Shown: positions 1 through 7,155, counted from the first letter of the stretch. The stretch: DNA of 14,714 bases from an uncultured Collinsella sp. (GCA_900554595.1 USHZ01000028.1:1-14714); one strand, 5' to 3'. The notes: generated by a model from the letters alone, not told the origin. Numbers and translations: made by a program.

Positions 1-137
1 TTGCCGCCGGCGCCGTATGCGTCGAGGACGTCCCCGCCGGCGCCGTCGTGGCCGGTGTTCCCGCTCGCGTCATCAAGATGCGCGACGAGAAGACCGACAG
101 CAAGACCGGCCTGGAAGAGGGCTTACGTCAACTTTAA
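1..137 (+). CDS. dapH: Tetrahydrodipicolinate N-acetyltransferase, 3' end only (partial)
   Basis: The window opens inside a gene read in frame 3 and stopping at TAA 135-137; 44 residues are visible. The first part (AGAVCVEDVPAGAVVAGVPA) is the end of a left-handed beta-helix of hexapeptide repeats, ending in the usual VVAGVPARVIK of this acyltransferase fold. The short tail DEKTDSKTGLEEGLRQL closely matches the C-terminal extension I know from DapH of Bacillus-type bacteria (EKTKSKTEI..LRQL). DapH transfers acetyl from acetyl-CoA to tetrahydrodipicolinate in the acetylase branch of diaminopimelate/lysine synthesis, in the cytosol. The hexapeptide fold is certain. The DapH call rests on the short tail, and other hexapeptide acetyltransferases are the alternative. 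Two terminator hairpins follow, so this is probably the last gene of its operon. Confidence 0.72.
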   Translation, partial: AAGAVCVEDVPAGAVVAGVPARVIKMRDEKTDSKTGLEEGLRQL

Positions 138-142
138 TAGTT

Positions 143-167
143 ACGCGGTTTTGACAAACCGCGTTTT
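143..167 (+). terminator. Intrinsic terminator of dapH
   Basis: A perfect 9-bp stem (ACGCGGTTT at 143-151, AAACCGCGT at 156-164) with a TGAC loop is followed by TTTT. It starts six bases after the dapH stop codon. Confidence 0.7.
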
Positions 168-205
168 CGCTGACTTATGCTCAACCTGCGGGGTAATTCA
201 ATCCC

Positions 206-250
206 AAGCAAAATAGGCCGAAGCACCATCGGAGCTTCGGCCTTTGCTTT
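206..250. terminator. Bidirectional terminator between dapH and the convergent NA37 gene
   Basis: A perfect 10-bp stem (AGGCCGAAGC 215-224, GCTTCGGCCT 234-243) has a 9-nt loop. It is flanked by A-rich sequence on the left (AAGCAAAA) and T-rich sequence on the right (TTGCTTTTT), so it can end transcripts from both sides. The flanks can pair further (AAGCAAA with TTTGCTT) around a two-base bulge. Confidence 0.75.
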
Positions 251-270
251 TTGCAGCGTCCAAGCGCAGT

Positions 271-1275
271 TTATCGATTCTCGATGCTGCCGATGTTTTT
301 GAGCTCGATAGAGATGAGGCCGTTGGGCTCGTTGACAAACTCGATGTACTCGGAGTTCGAACCCATCTCGGCCGGGAAGCTGATCTCGATACCCGTGTCG
401 GTACGGATCTTATGATTGCGCACCGCCGCGCGTTCGACCTGCTTGCGCTCCACGGGCACACGCTCAGGCACCTTCTCCTCAGTCAGTGCCGCGCGCACGC
501 TCTCCTTGATAACCGGTTCGTCCTCAAAGACCTCATCGACGATATCCCAAGGCGGCAGCTCCTCGTCATCCTCGACTTTCTCGGCGACGGCAGCCTTAAC
601 CTTGGCGAGCGCCACGGCCGTATTGGCACCGTGCTCCTCGGCGACTTCCTCGACCACACGCGTCACGGTGTCGATGACCTCCTTGCCCGATACGCCCGTG
701 TCGCACTGCAGCAGGCCATCGGGGATAAGCATGCGGTCCTCACCGGCAATCTTGCGCTTCTTGTCCACGTAACCTATCTCCATGGTGCTCGCACGCACGA
801 TGGCATAGCTCGGCACCTTTTGCGAGGGGTTCGGCAGAATGGCGTAGTGGCGCGCGATGTCGTTGCGCACCTCGCCCTCTTCGCGACCTACCTCGTGCAT
901 AAAAGCCTGCTTGGAGCCCAGCAGCATCACGGCAAACCAGCGGGCATCCTCATCGTCGTCAAAATCGGCCACGAGCACGTCGGTGGACTCGGCTTTCTCT
1001 GCCTTGGTGAGCTCGGAGGAGATAAACTCCGCAATCTGCTGCGACAGGTCCACGAACTCGCGCTCGCCAAAGAAATAGCCCTTGAGCTCGCCACCGAATG
1101 CGGAGTTCTCGGCAAACGTGGCGCGTTTATTGTCGGCCGAGGTGCGTGCGCGGCGCAGATGCGTGGTCACGAAGTTGCGCACGGTACGGCTCTCGATATC
1201 GAGCTCGCGCTGGCTCATGACGTTGACGGCAGAGTCAAAGTCCAGGATATGCAGAATCGCGTGATTGATTTTCAT
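271..1275 (-). CDS. Nucleoid-associated protein, NA37/YejK family
   Basis: This 334-residue soluble protein has the N-terminus of the NA37 (YejK/NdpA, PF04245) family: MKINHAILHILDFDSAVNVMSQ, with the conserved start KIN.AILHILD. Family members bind the nucleoid in E. coli; their molecular role is poorly known. The region around residues 200-275 is very acidic and Lys/Glu-rich and is probably a flexible or helical spacer; the rest fits the family. I start at ATG 1275 (MKINHAIL) rather than at the in-frame ATG at 1284 (MPYMKI). The GGA of ACGGA (1285-1289) touches the first ATG but lies 9 nt from the second, and family members begin MKIN. A TATACT -10-like box lies at 1314-1319, with no good -35. 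The gene has its own 3' terminator at 206-250. Family call fairly sure; function unknown. Confidence 0.8.
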   Translation of the reverse strand: MKINHAILHILDFDSAVNVMSQRELDIESRTVRNFVTTHLRRARTSADNKRATFAENSAFGGELKGYFFGEREFVDLSQQIAEFISSELTKAEKAESTDVLVADFDDDEDARWFAVMLLGSKQAFMHEVGREEGEVRNDIARHYAILPNPSQKVPSYAIVRASTMEIGYVDKKRKIAGEDRMLIPDGLLQCDTGVSGKEVIDTVTRVVEEVAEEHGANTAVALAKVKAAVAEKVEDDEELPPWDIVDEVFEDEPVIKESVRAALTEEKVPERVPVERKQVERAAVRNHKIRTDTGIEISFPAEMGSNSEYIEFVNEPNGLISIELKNIGSIENR

Positions 1276-1337
1276 ATACGGCATTCCGTTCTAGATCGAT
1301 TTCGGCACGAACCAGTATAGCGGTCGAGCCCGCCCCA

Positions 1338-1366
1338 GGTGCATCGGGGACAGGTTGCATTGCACC
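1338..1366. repeat. 29-nt element, copy 1 (GGTGCA...TGCACC)
   Basis: The 29-nt sequence has a perfect 6-bp terminal inverted repeat (GGTGCA/TGCACC) around the core CGGGGACAGGTTGCAT. It matches 2551-2579 at 25 of 29 positions, in the same orientation and with identical length. It lies 5 nt past the stop codon of the minus-strand hydrolase gene and upstream of the NA37 gene, partly where that gene's -35 should be. GGGGACAGGTT-type cores resemble sequences I have seen near REP-associated tyrosine transposases, but that link is recollection and not shown here. Confidence 0.6.
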
Positions 1367-1371
1367 AATGA

Positions 1372-2532
1372 CTAGCGCAGGAGCTCGGACTGCCACGCCT
1401 CGAGTTGTTCTGCCAGACTCTTACTGGCAGCGGGCATGTCGATCTGGGGTCGTTTGGGCAGCAATGCGCATTTAAGGATTGCCACGATGGTCTGCGAGAC
1501 AAAGCGTCGCGTATCCTTGTCAAAGCCTTGCGCAGCCTGAAGCATCACGGGTAGACTCTCGCGCAGATTCCCAGCGATATCCGCAAACCGCTCAGCACCC
1601 GTAGCCTCAAACACGGAGAACAACGCATCTACAAAACGCTCACGCTCGCTAGGCCCCACTGCAAGCAGCATCTCGCGAATGGAATCATCAACGTATCGAG
1701 CACCGGCGGACAGGCGCTCACAGTACACGAAGTCGCGACCATCAACCACCCAGCTAAAGGGATTGTGCTGCAGCAGGCTAAACTCGGTGCTCTCAACGAT
1801 GGCATAGTCCTCCTGTGTCTCGAACATCATGCCAAAGATCGACGACCGAGGTAGCGTCTTGTCGATTCGACCGGAAAGATCGGCAAAGGCGTTGCCGTTC
1901 AGAAACTCCTCGACGAAGCCCGGACCATCATGGGAATACACCCGTTCGATTCGCTCACGGGCGACATCGGAGCACATCGCCGCACCGTACACCGCAAGGT
2001 TTCCACCCTTGGAATGACCTCCGCACAAAAGCGGCCCGTCAATCGCATCCGCCGCCTCGTCCACATAACGCGCCGCGGATTCCTGGGCCGGCACAGGACA
2101 CCGGAACGCCATGTTAAAGTCCTCTTTCCAGCCCACAATCGTGCTGTCGGTCCCCCGGAAGGAAAGATAGCTAAACCCCGCCGGAAACCGGAACGCCATG
2201 GCCGCAAACTGCTCTGTCGCCACCACATCGCTCACGGTACGATAGCCGCAAACGTGCACGCCACGGTAGCGAGGGCTTGCTGCCACGGCCTCCAGCAAGG
2301 TCCTGCTCCCCTCTGGGTCCCACAAGTCGTCAATCATGTCCCGGTAGCACTCGGCACGCAACAGCTCGCGTGCGTCTAGGCCCTGCCAGTTCGTCAGCTC
2401 CGCCATATCACCCGGCAAACGCAAATAGGACAACCACGCAAAGACCAGGCTATCCACCGCGCAGAACGGCCGCTCCTCAAACGGATCAAACGCCGTCTGG
2501 GCATAGGTCAAAAAATTAGGCGAATCCGACAT
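1372..2532 (-). CDS. DUF2974 / Mbeg1-like alpha/beta-hydrolase fold protein
   Basis: The 386-residue protein carries the landmarks of the Mbeg1-like (DUF2974, PF11187) family: FRGTDSTIVGWKEDFNMAF around residues 125-143, the nucleophile elbow GGHSKGGN with Ser174, and YSHDGPGF downstream. Ser174 in GHSKGG is the expected nucleophile of a lipase-like alpha/beta-hydrolase. No family member has a firmly known substrate, so esterase or lipase activity is an inference. I see no signal peptide or membrane segment, so it is probably cytosolic. ATG 2532 follows GGAGG (2536-2540) at only 3 nt, which is short, and no better in-frame start exists. The promoter is unclear: the ldh terminator and the second 29-nt repeat fill the 70 bases upstream. 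The gene lies between two direct copies of that repeat, so it may have moved as a cassette. Confidence 0.8.
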   Translation of the reverse strand: MSDSPNFLTYAQTAFDPFEERPFCAVDSLVFAWLSYLRLPGDMAELTNWQGLDARELLRAECYRDMIDDLWDPEGSRTLLEAVAASPRYRGVHVCGYRTVSDVVATEQFAAMAFRFPAGFSYLSFRGTDSTIVGWKEDFNMAFRCPVPAQESAARYVDEAADAIDGPLLCGGHSKGGNLAVYGAAMCSDVARERIERVYSHDGPGFVEEFLNGNAFADLSGRIDKTLPRSSIFGMMFETQEDYAIVESTEFSLLQHNPFSWVVDGRDFVYCERLSAGARYVDDSIREMLLAVGPSERERFVDALFSVFEATGAERFADIAGNLRESLPVMLQAAQGFDKDTRRFVSQTIVAILKCALLPKRPQIDMPAASKSLAEQLEAWQSELLR

Positions 2533-2550
2533 GGCCCTCCCATCAACTAT

Positions 2551-2579
2551 GGTGCATTGGGGTCAGGTTACTTTGCACC
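2551..2579. repeat. 29-nt element, copy 2 (GGTGCA...TGCACC)
   Basis: Second copy of the 29-nt element: GGTGCA and TGCACC ends around the core TGGGGTCAGGTTACTT. It differs from copy 1 at four positions. It lies 18 nt upstream of the hydrolase start codon and abuts the T-run of the ldh terminator, so it fills the space where the hydrolase promoter would be expected. No clear -10/-35 pair was found inside it. Confidence 0.6.
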
Positions 2580-2616
2580 AAAAAGGCGCCCGGGCCGTGT
2601 GGACCCGGACGCCTTT
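2577..2616 (-). terminator. Intrinsic terminator of ldh
   Basis: Read on the minus strand, AAAGGCGTCCGGGTCC (2616-2601) pairs with GGCCCGGGCGCCTTT (2596-2582) with a G-U pair and one bulge. The pairing is followed by a T-run (CCTTTTTGG). It starts about 30 nt after the ldh stop codon. Confidence 0.8.
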
Positions 2617-2647
2617 CATTGTAGCCTGTTGCCCAAAAGAGCTTGAT

Positions 2648-3598
2648 TTAGCAGGAGAAATCGACGCTGTCGATGATGTCCTTGAGGGCCTTGGCGGAGG
2701 CGGTAAGCTCATGCTGCTCGTCATCGTTCAGCGGCACGGGGACGCGGCAGACAACGCCGTCGCGGCCAACGACGGTCGGCATGGAGATGGCAAGATCGGA
2801 CAGGCCATACTCGCCCACCATGAGCGAGGAGACGGGCAGAACGGTCTGCTCGTCACGCATGACGGCAGTGCAGATGCGCTTGACGGCCATGGCGACGCCG
2901 TAGTAGGTCGCGTGCTTCTTCTCGATGATGGTGTAGGCGGAGTTCTTGACGTCCTCGGCGATGCGCTTCTCGGCAGCCTCATGCTCCAGATGACCGTGAA
3001 GCTCGCAGAAGGTGTTCAGCGGAACGCCGGCAACCTGGGCGCTGGACCAAGCGACGAACTCGGAGTCGCCGTGCTCGCCCATAACATAGGCCTGGACATC
3101 GCGCGGGTCGACCTCAACGTGGGCACCAAGCATCTGCTGCAGACGGCCGGTGTCGAGCACGGTACCGGAGCCGATGACATGGCCCTCGGGCAGGCCGGAC
3201 ATCTTGATGGCGGCATAGGTCAGAACGTCGACCGGGTTGGAAACGATGAGCAGAATGCCGTCGAAGCCAGACTTCTTAATCTCGGGAATAATGGACTTAA
3301 AGATGCTGACGTTCTTGTTGACCAGGTCCAGGCGGGTCTCACCGGGCTTCTGGGCGGCGCCAGCGGTGACGACGATCATGGCAGCGTCGGCGACATCGGA
3401 ATAATCGCCGGCGTAGATCTTCATCGGCTCGGCAAACGTCATGCCGTGCGCGATATCCAGGGCCTCACCCTCGGCACGGTTCTTGTCCACGTCGATGAGG
3501 ACCATCTCGGAGAACAGACCACTCTGCATCAGCGCGAACGCCGAAGACGAACCGACGAAACCGCAGCCGACAATAGCGACCTTCTTCTCGTTAACCAT
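2648..3598 (-). CDS. ldh: L-lactate dehydrogenase
   Basis: This 316-residue cytosolic enzyme reduces pyruvate to L-lactate with NADH, the redox-balancing step of fermentation. The Rossmann fold is marked by GCGFVG (11-16), with Asp36 at the end of the second strand, which favours NAD. Gln83 in AAQKPGETR takes the place where malate dehydrogenases have Arg, so lactate rather than malate activity is expected. Asp149 and Arg152 in LDTGR and the catalytic His176 in GEHGDS are present. ATG 3598 is preferred because GGGAG (3605-3609) lies 6 nt upstream and family members start close to the Rossmann strand; an upstream in-frame ATG at 3676 would only add unrelated residues. A stable hairpin lies in the leader. 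No Rex-type operator or strong promoter was seen upstream. The gene ends in its own terminator, so it is probably monocistronic. Confidence 0.95.
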   Translation of the reverse strand: MVNEKKVAIVGCGFVGSSSAFALMQSGLFSEMVLIDVDKNRAEGEALDIAHGMTFAEPMKIYAGDYSDVADAAMIVVTAGAAQKPGETRLDLVNKNVSIFKSIIPEIKKSGFDGILLIVSNPVDVLTYAAIKMSGLPEGHVIGSGTVLDTGRLQQMLGAHVEVDPRDVQAYVMGEHGDSEFVAWSSAQVAGVPLNTFCELHGHLEHEAAEKRIAEDVKNSAYTIIEKKHATYYGVAMAVKRICTAVMRDEQTVLPVSSLMVGEYGLSDLAISMPTVVGRDGVVCRVPVPLNDDEQHELTASAKALKDIIDSVDFSC

Positions 3599-3624
3599 TA
3601 GAAACTCCCATCTCTCTCCACAAA

Positions 3625-3655
3625 CAAGCCGCCCGGGAACGACCCGAGCGGCTTG
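3625..3655 (-). promoter_or_regulatory. GC-rich hairpin in the ldh leader
   Basis: A 13-bp stem (CAAGCCGCCCGGG 3625-3637, CCCGAGCGGCTTG 3643-3655, one G-U pair when read as minus-strand RNA) has a 5-nt loop. It ends 26 nt before the ldh start. On the minus strand it is followed only by TTTGTGG, so it is a weak terminator at best. It could be a leftover terminator of the aminotransferase gene, an mRNA-stabilising structure or an attenuator. Confidence 0.5.
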
Positions 3656-3799
3656 CCGTAATCCCAATACATCCAATCGGGACTTTGATTATGCTCCTAT
3701 TCGCAGCCAAAAATCGACCGTTTACCGAAATTGTTTGCAGGATTCGTAAAATAACTGCACGAAATCGGTTTCGAGCTATTGACGAGGCGAAACAGCTTT

Positions 3800-4963
3800 C
3801 TAATACAGGCCCGCCTCGCGAATAGCCTCGACAGCCAAAGCAATCTGATCGGGCGGCAGGACCAGCGCCATGCGCACGTGTCCCTCGCCCGAAGGACCAA
3901 AGCTCGCGCCCGGCGTCACCACAACGCCGGCCTTCTCCATAAGCTCCTCGCAAAACGCCATGGAATCGGTGCGACCACCGGGAAGTTTGGCCCACACAAA
4001 CATAGAGCCATGCGCGTTGGGACGCTCCCAGCCCAGGCCCTCAAGACCGTCGCACAGGGCATCGCGGCGCTCCTGGTACTTCAGACGCTGCGCCTCGACC
4101 TCATCGCGCGGACCGTTCAGGCAGGCGATAGCAGCCTTCTGGATCGGGAAGAACATACCGAAGTCGATCTGGCCGCGCAGCTTGGCAAAGGCCGAGACCA
4201 CGTCCTCGCGGCCGACCAAAAAGCCGATGCGCGCGCCGGTGACGTTAAACGACTTGGAGAGCGAGAAGAACTCCACGCCCACCTCGAGCGCACCGGGATA
4301 CTGCAAGAAGCTGCCACCCGGCTCACCGTCGAACACGATGTCGGAGTATGCGTTGTCATGGACGATGAGCAGGTCGTGCTCGCGGGCGAAGGCAATGATC
4401 TCCTCGTAGACCTCGGGTGTGCCCACCGAACCCACCGGGTTGGCAGGCAGCGACACGATCATATACTTGGCACGATCGGCCACCTCGGGATCGATGCCTG
4501 CCACATAGGGCAGGTAATTATGCTCGGCAACCAGCGGATAGTACTCGAGCTTGGCATCGGCGATCTTGGCACCCGCCTCAAAGACCGGGTAGCACGGATC
4601 GGGAACCAGAATGGTGTCACCCGGATCGAGCAGAGCCAGGCCCAAATGGCCAACGCCCTCCTGCGTGCCGTTGCACGACTGTACCATGGACGGTGTAATG
4701 CCCGAAACGCCAAAGCGACGCTCATAGTAATCGCATACGGCCTGCTTGAGTTCGGGCAGGTCGCGCAAGGCGTACTTCCACATCTCGGGATCTTGGGCTG
4801 CCTGCGTGAGCGCCTCGACCACGTGGTCGTACGGCTTAAAGTCGGGCGTGCCCACGCTCATGTTGTAAATGGTCTTGCCCTGAGCCTTCAGCGCGAGAAG
4901 CTTGTTGTTGAGCGAGGCGAAGACCTCCGCGCCAAAGCGGTCGAGACGCTGCGATGTCTGCAT
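3800..4963 (-). CDS. PLP-dependent class I/II aminotransferase, LL-diaminopimelate aminotransferase-like
   Basis: A 387-residue cytosolic fold-type I PLP enzyme. Visible landmarks are GTPDF (38-42), the cofactor-phosphate region NGTQEG (98-103), Asn175 in PANPVG, Asp203 and Tyr206 in HDNAYSD, the Schiff-base lysine Lys237 in SLSKSFNVTGARIG, and the carboxylate-binding Arg in HVRMAL near the C-terminus. Overall pattern and length resemble LL-diaminopimelate aminotransferases and related alanine/N-acetyl-DAP aminotransferases. The substrate cannot be read from sequence. The dapH tail 3.8 kb away makes a role in DAP synthesis attractive but unproven. ATG 4963 has AAAGG (4971-4975) 7 nt upstream; the longer frame from 5053 would run through a terminator hairpin. 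That hairpin ends just before the Shine-Dalgarno, so expression may depend on readthrough or attenuation. Class sure, substrate open. Confidence 0.85.
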   Translation of the reverse strand: MQTSQRLDRFGAEVFASLNNKLLALKAQGKTIYNMSVGTPDFKPYDHVVEALTQAAQDPEMWKYALRDLPELKQAVCDYYERRFGVSGITPSMVQSCNGTQEGVGHLGLALLDPGDTILVPDPCYPVFEAGAKIADAKLEYYPLVAEHNYLPYVAGIDPEVADRAKYMIVSLPANPVGSVGTPEVYEEIIAFAREHDLLIVHDNAYSDIVFDGEPGGSFLQYPGALEVGVEFFSLSKSFNVTGARIGFLVGREDVVSAFAKLRGQIDFGMFFPIQKAAIACLNGPRDEVEAQRLKYQERRDALCDGLEGLGWERPNAHGSMFVWAKLPGGRTDSMAFCEELMEKAGVVVTPGASFGPSGEGHVRMALVLPPDQIALAVEAIREAGLY

Positions 4964-4982
4964 GGTGCCACCTTTCGATATG

Positions 4983-5013
4983 AAAAACGCGGCGCTCCGA
5001 CAAGAGCGCCGCG
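4983..5013 (-). terminator. Strong intrinsic terminator directly upstream of the aminotransferase RBS
   Basis: A perfect 10-bp stem (CGCGGCGCTC 4988-4997, GAGCGCCGCG 5004-5013) with a 6-nt loop is followed, on the minus strand, by TTTTT (4987-4983). It lies 70 nt past the nadE stop, so it can end nadE. Only 7 nt separate its T-run from the aminotransferase Shine-Dalgarno, which leaves no room for a promoter after it. Confidence 0.8.
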
Positions 5014-5015
5014 CG

Positions 5016-5062
5016 ATACGGGCCATCAGATTGCAAAAGTGTAACGCTTGCAACCCCCGTAT
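5016..5062 (-). promoter_or_regulatory. Nested inverted repeats before the aminotransferase terminator
   Basis: ATACGGG (5016-5022) and CCCGTAT (5056-5062) form a 7-bp inverted repeat. Inside it, two copies of the self-complementary TTGCAA (5031-5036 and 5048-5053) can pair with each other. The same DNA offers a poor promoter on the minus strand (TTGCAA, 17 bp, TCTGAT). It may be a folded leader RNA, a protein-binding site or chance. Confidence 0.3.
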
Positions 5063-5081
5063 TGGTTCAATTTAGCCAACC

Positions 5082-7061
5082 TTAGTCAATTGCGTTGAGC
5101 GCGTCGATCTGCGCAAGCCACAGTCGCGAGCTGGCGTCACTCGGCATACGCCAATCGCCGCGCGGGCTGAGCGTCACCGAGCCCACCTTGGGACCATCGG
5201 GCAGGCAGCTGCGCTTAAACTGCTGGGCAAAGAAGCGACGATAGAACGTACGCAGCCACGTGTGGACGGTCTTGACGTCATAGACGCCCTCGAAGCTCTT
5301 GAGCGCCATGCGGTAGATCTTGCCCGGCTCAAAGCCAAAACGCAGCAGGTAGTAGAGGAAGTAGTCGTGCAACTCGTACGGTCCCACCAAATCCTCGGTC
5401 TTCTGTGCAATCTCGCCGTCGCCCGTGGGCGGCAGAAGCTCGGGGGACACCGGCGTATCGAGGATGTCGAGCAAGACCTCGGCAATACGCCCGCCAAAGA
5501 CATCAGCCGCATAGCGCACCAGATGGCGCACAAGCGTCTTGGGCACGCTCGCGTTGACGGCGTACATGCTCATGTGGTCGCCGTTATAGGTAGCCCAGCC
5601 GAGCGCCAGCTCCGACAGGTCGCCGGTGCCGATGACAAAGCCGCCAGCCTGGTTAGCCAGGTCCATCAGAATCTGCGTACGCTCGCGCGCCTGGCTGTTC
5701 TCGTAGGTCACGTCTTGAACGGCCGGATCGTGCTCAATGTCCTTGAAGTGCTGCTCCACGGCCGCGTGGATCGAAACCTCACGGAAACTCACGCCCAGGT
5801 CGCGAGCGAGCGACTCGGCATTCGACTTGGTGCGATGCGTCGTACCGAAGCCAGGCATGGACACGGCTGTGATACCAGTGCGCGGCAGCCCCAGTGCATC
5901 GAAGGCACGCACGGTCACAAGCAGTGCCAGCGTGGAGTCCAAGCCGCCCGAAAGGCCGATGACCGCAGCCTTGGTGCCCGTGTGGGCAAGGCGGGTCTTG
6001 AGGCCAGCAGTCTGCAGGTCGAGGATGGTCTCGCAACGCTCGGCCAGGTCGCCATGGTCGGCCGGCACAAAGGGCGCACGGGGAAAGACGCGGTCGATGC
6101 TGAGTGCATCGTACAGGACAGGTTCGTCTGCCAGCACGCCCTCAAACGAAAATTCAACGGTCGTGGCCTCCGGCGCATCGTCCGCGCGCGCCCACGTCGT
6201 CGAGCGACGGCGCTCGGCAACCAGGCGGTCAAGATCGACATCGGCCACCGCCATCTCGCAGGTGAGGAGCTTCGTGGCGGCGAGCTTAGATCCGTTTTCG
6301 TAGACGAGGTTCTCGCCCGCAAAGACCATGTCGGTCGTGGACTCGCCCTCGCTCGCATCCGCGTAGGCATAGGCGCAGTACAGGCGCGCGCTTTGATTAG
6401 AGATAAGGCTGCGGCGGTAATCTGCCTTACCGATGATCTCGTCGGAAGCGGAGGGGTTGAGAATCACCGTCGCACCGGCAAGCGCCATCTCGGTCGAGGG
6501 CGGCGCAGGTACCCACAGGTCCTCACAGACCTCGACGCCCAGCACCAAATCCTCGGCACCCTCATCACAGCAGCGGTAGACAAGCCCCGAACCCAGCGGA
6601 ACCGGACCCTGACCGGCAAACTCGACCCACACAGGATCTGCGGGCGCCGGAGCAAACCAGCGGCGCTCGTAGAACTCGCCATAGTTGGGCAGATACTTCT
6701 TGGCCGTAAGACCCAAAAGCTCGCCCGCGCAGCACACGGCGGCGCAGTTGTAGATATTCTCGGCAACTGCAACGGGAAGACCGATGGTAAAGACAATCGG
6801 CAGCTCACGAGTCTCATCGAGGATATGCACCAAAGCAGCCTCGCAGGCATGCAGTAATGTGCGGTTATGGAACAGATCGGCCGCGGTATAGCCGCACAAG
6901 TTGAGCTCGGGCAGCACCAGAGCACGAACGCCGCGCTCGACAGCCGCGCGAACAGCCGCTAACGCAACCTCGGCATTGCCCTCGACATCGGCCACGCGAA
7001 TCTGCGGCGACGCCGCCGCCACACGCAAAAAGCCATCAGACTGAGAAAGGTGAAGATTCAT
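5082..7061 (-). CDS. nadE: Glutamine-dependent NAD+ synthetase
   Basis: This 659-residue two-domain cytosolic enzyme makes NAD+ from deamido-NAD+ with ATP and glutamine-derived ammonia. The N-terminal nitrilase-type glutaminase has its triad: Glu52 in LPELNLCGY, Lys121 in LTAKKYLPNYGEF, and Cys179 in GVEVCEDLW. The synthetase domain starts around residue 340 with the ATP-pyrophosphatase loop SGGLDS (371-376), followed by GTGDLSELALGWATYNGDHM. Length fits the long two-domain actinobacterial type. I start at ATG 7061 (MNLHLSQ), because GGGAG (7069-7073) lies 7 nt upstream; the in-frame ATG at 7088 has no Shine-Dalgarno. A TACAAT -10-like box at 7110-7115 reads toward the gene but lacks a good -35. 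The next gene on the same strand is the aminotransferase, after a terminator. Confidence 0.95.
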   Translation of the reverse strand: MNLHLSQSDGFLRVAAASPQIRVADVEGNAEVALAAVRAAVERGVRALVLPELNLCGYTAADLFHNRTLLHACEAALVHILDETRELPIVFTIGLPVAVAENIYNCAAVCCAGELLGLTAKKYLPNYGEFYERRWFAPAPADPVWVEFAGQGPVPLGSGLVYRCCDEGAEDLVLGVEVCEDLWVPAPPSTEMALAGATVILNPSASDEIIGKADYRRSLISNQSARLYCAYAYADASEGESTTDMVFAGENLVYENGSKLAATKLLTCEMAVADVDLDRLVAERRRSTTWARADDAPEATTVEFSFEGVLADEPVLYDALSIDRVFPRAPFVPADHGDLAERCETILDLQTAGLKTRLAHTGTKAAVIGLSGGLDSTLALLVTVRAFDALGLPRTGITAVSMPGFGTTHRTKSNAESLARDLGVSFREVSIHAAVEQHFKDIEHDPAVQDVTYENSQARERTQILMDLANQAGGFVIGTGDLSELALGWATYNGDHMSMYAVNASVPKTLVRHLVRYAADVFGGRIAEVLLDILDTPVSPELLPPTGDGEIAQKTEDLVGPYELHDYFLYYLLRFGFEPGKIYRMALKSFEGVYDVKTVHTWLRTFYRRFFAQQFKRSCLPDGPKVGSVTLSPRGDWRMPSDASSRLWLAQIDALNAID

Positions 7062-7142
7062 AAGAATGCTCCCGTGCGTAGACGCCATTCACAACAATTA
7101 GCAAGCCCTATTGTAGTTCAACCGCCGGGTGTAACCGCATCC

Positions 7143-7155
7143 CACCAACTTGGTG
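7143..7155. promoter_or_regulatory. 13-bp palindrome in the divergent nadE / membrane-protein gap
   Basis: CACCAA-C-TTGGTG is a perfect inverted repeat with 6-bp arms. It lies between the nadE -10-like box and a poor plus-strand promoter candidate (TTGATG 7161-7166, TAAATG 7183-7188, 16-bp spacer). It could be an operator for either gene; chance is also possible. Confidence 0.25.

Noticed and set aside
244..1320. Long plus-strand open frame opposite the NA37 gene
   Set aside because: It is the complementary shadow of the minus-strand gene. Its protein is rich in His/Leu/Arg with no family features, while the minus frame has clear NA37 motifs.
2531..3601. Long plus-strand open frame opposite ldh
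   Set aside because: The minus frame carries all the LDH active-site motifs. Long antisense frames are common in GC-rich genes.
3766..3785. Short inverted repeat CGAAATCGGTTTCG upstream of ldh as a Rex or other operator
   Set aside because: The arms are only 5 bp and do not resemble the TTGTGA-type Rex site. It is too weak to report.
3779..5044. Long plus-strand open frame opposite the aminotransferase
   Set aside because: Shadow of the minus-strand gene with its PLP motifs. The frame also runs through the terminator hairpin.
5262..6857. 531-codon plus-strand open frame opposite nadE
   Set aside because: Shadow frame. nadE on the minus strand has a full set of catalytic residues.
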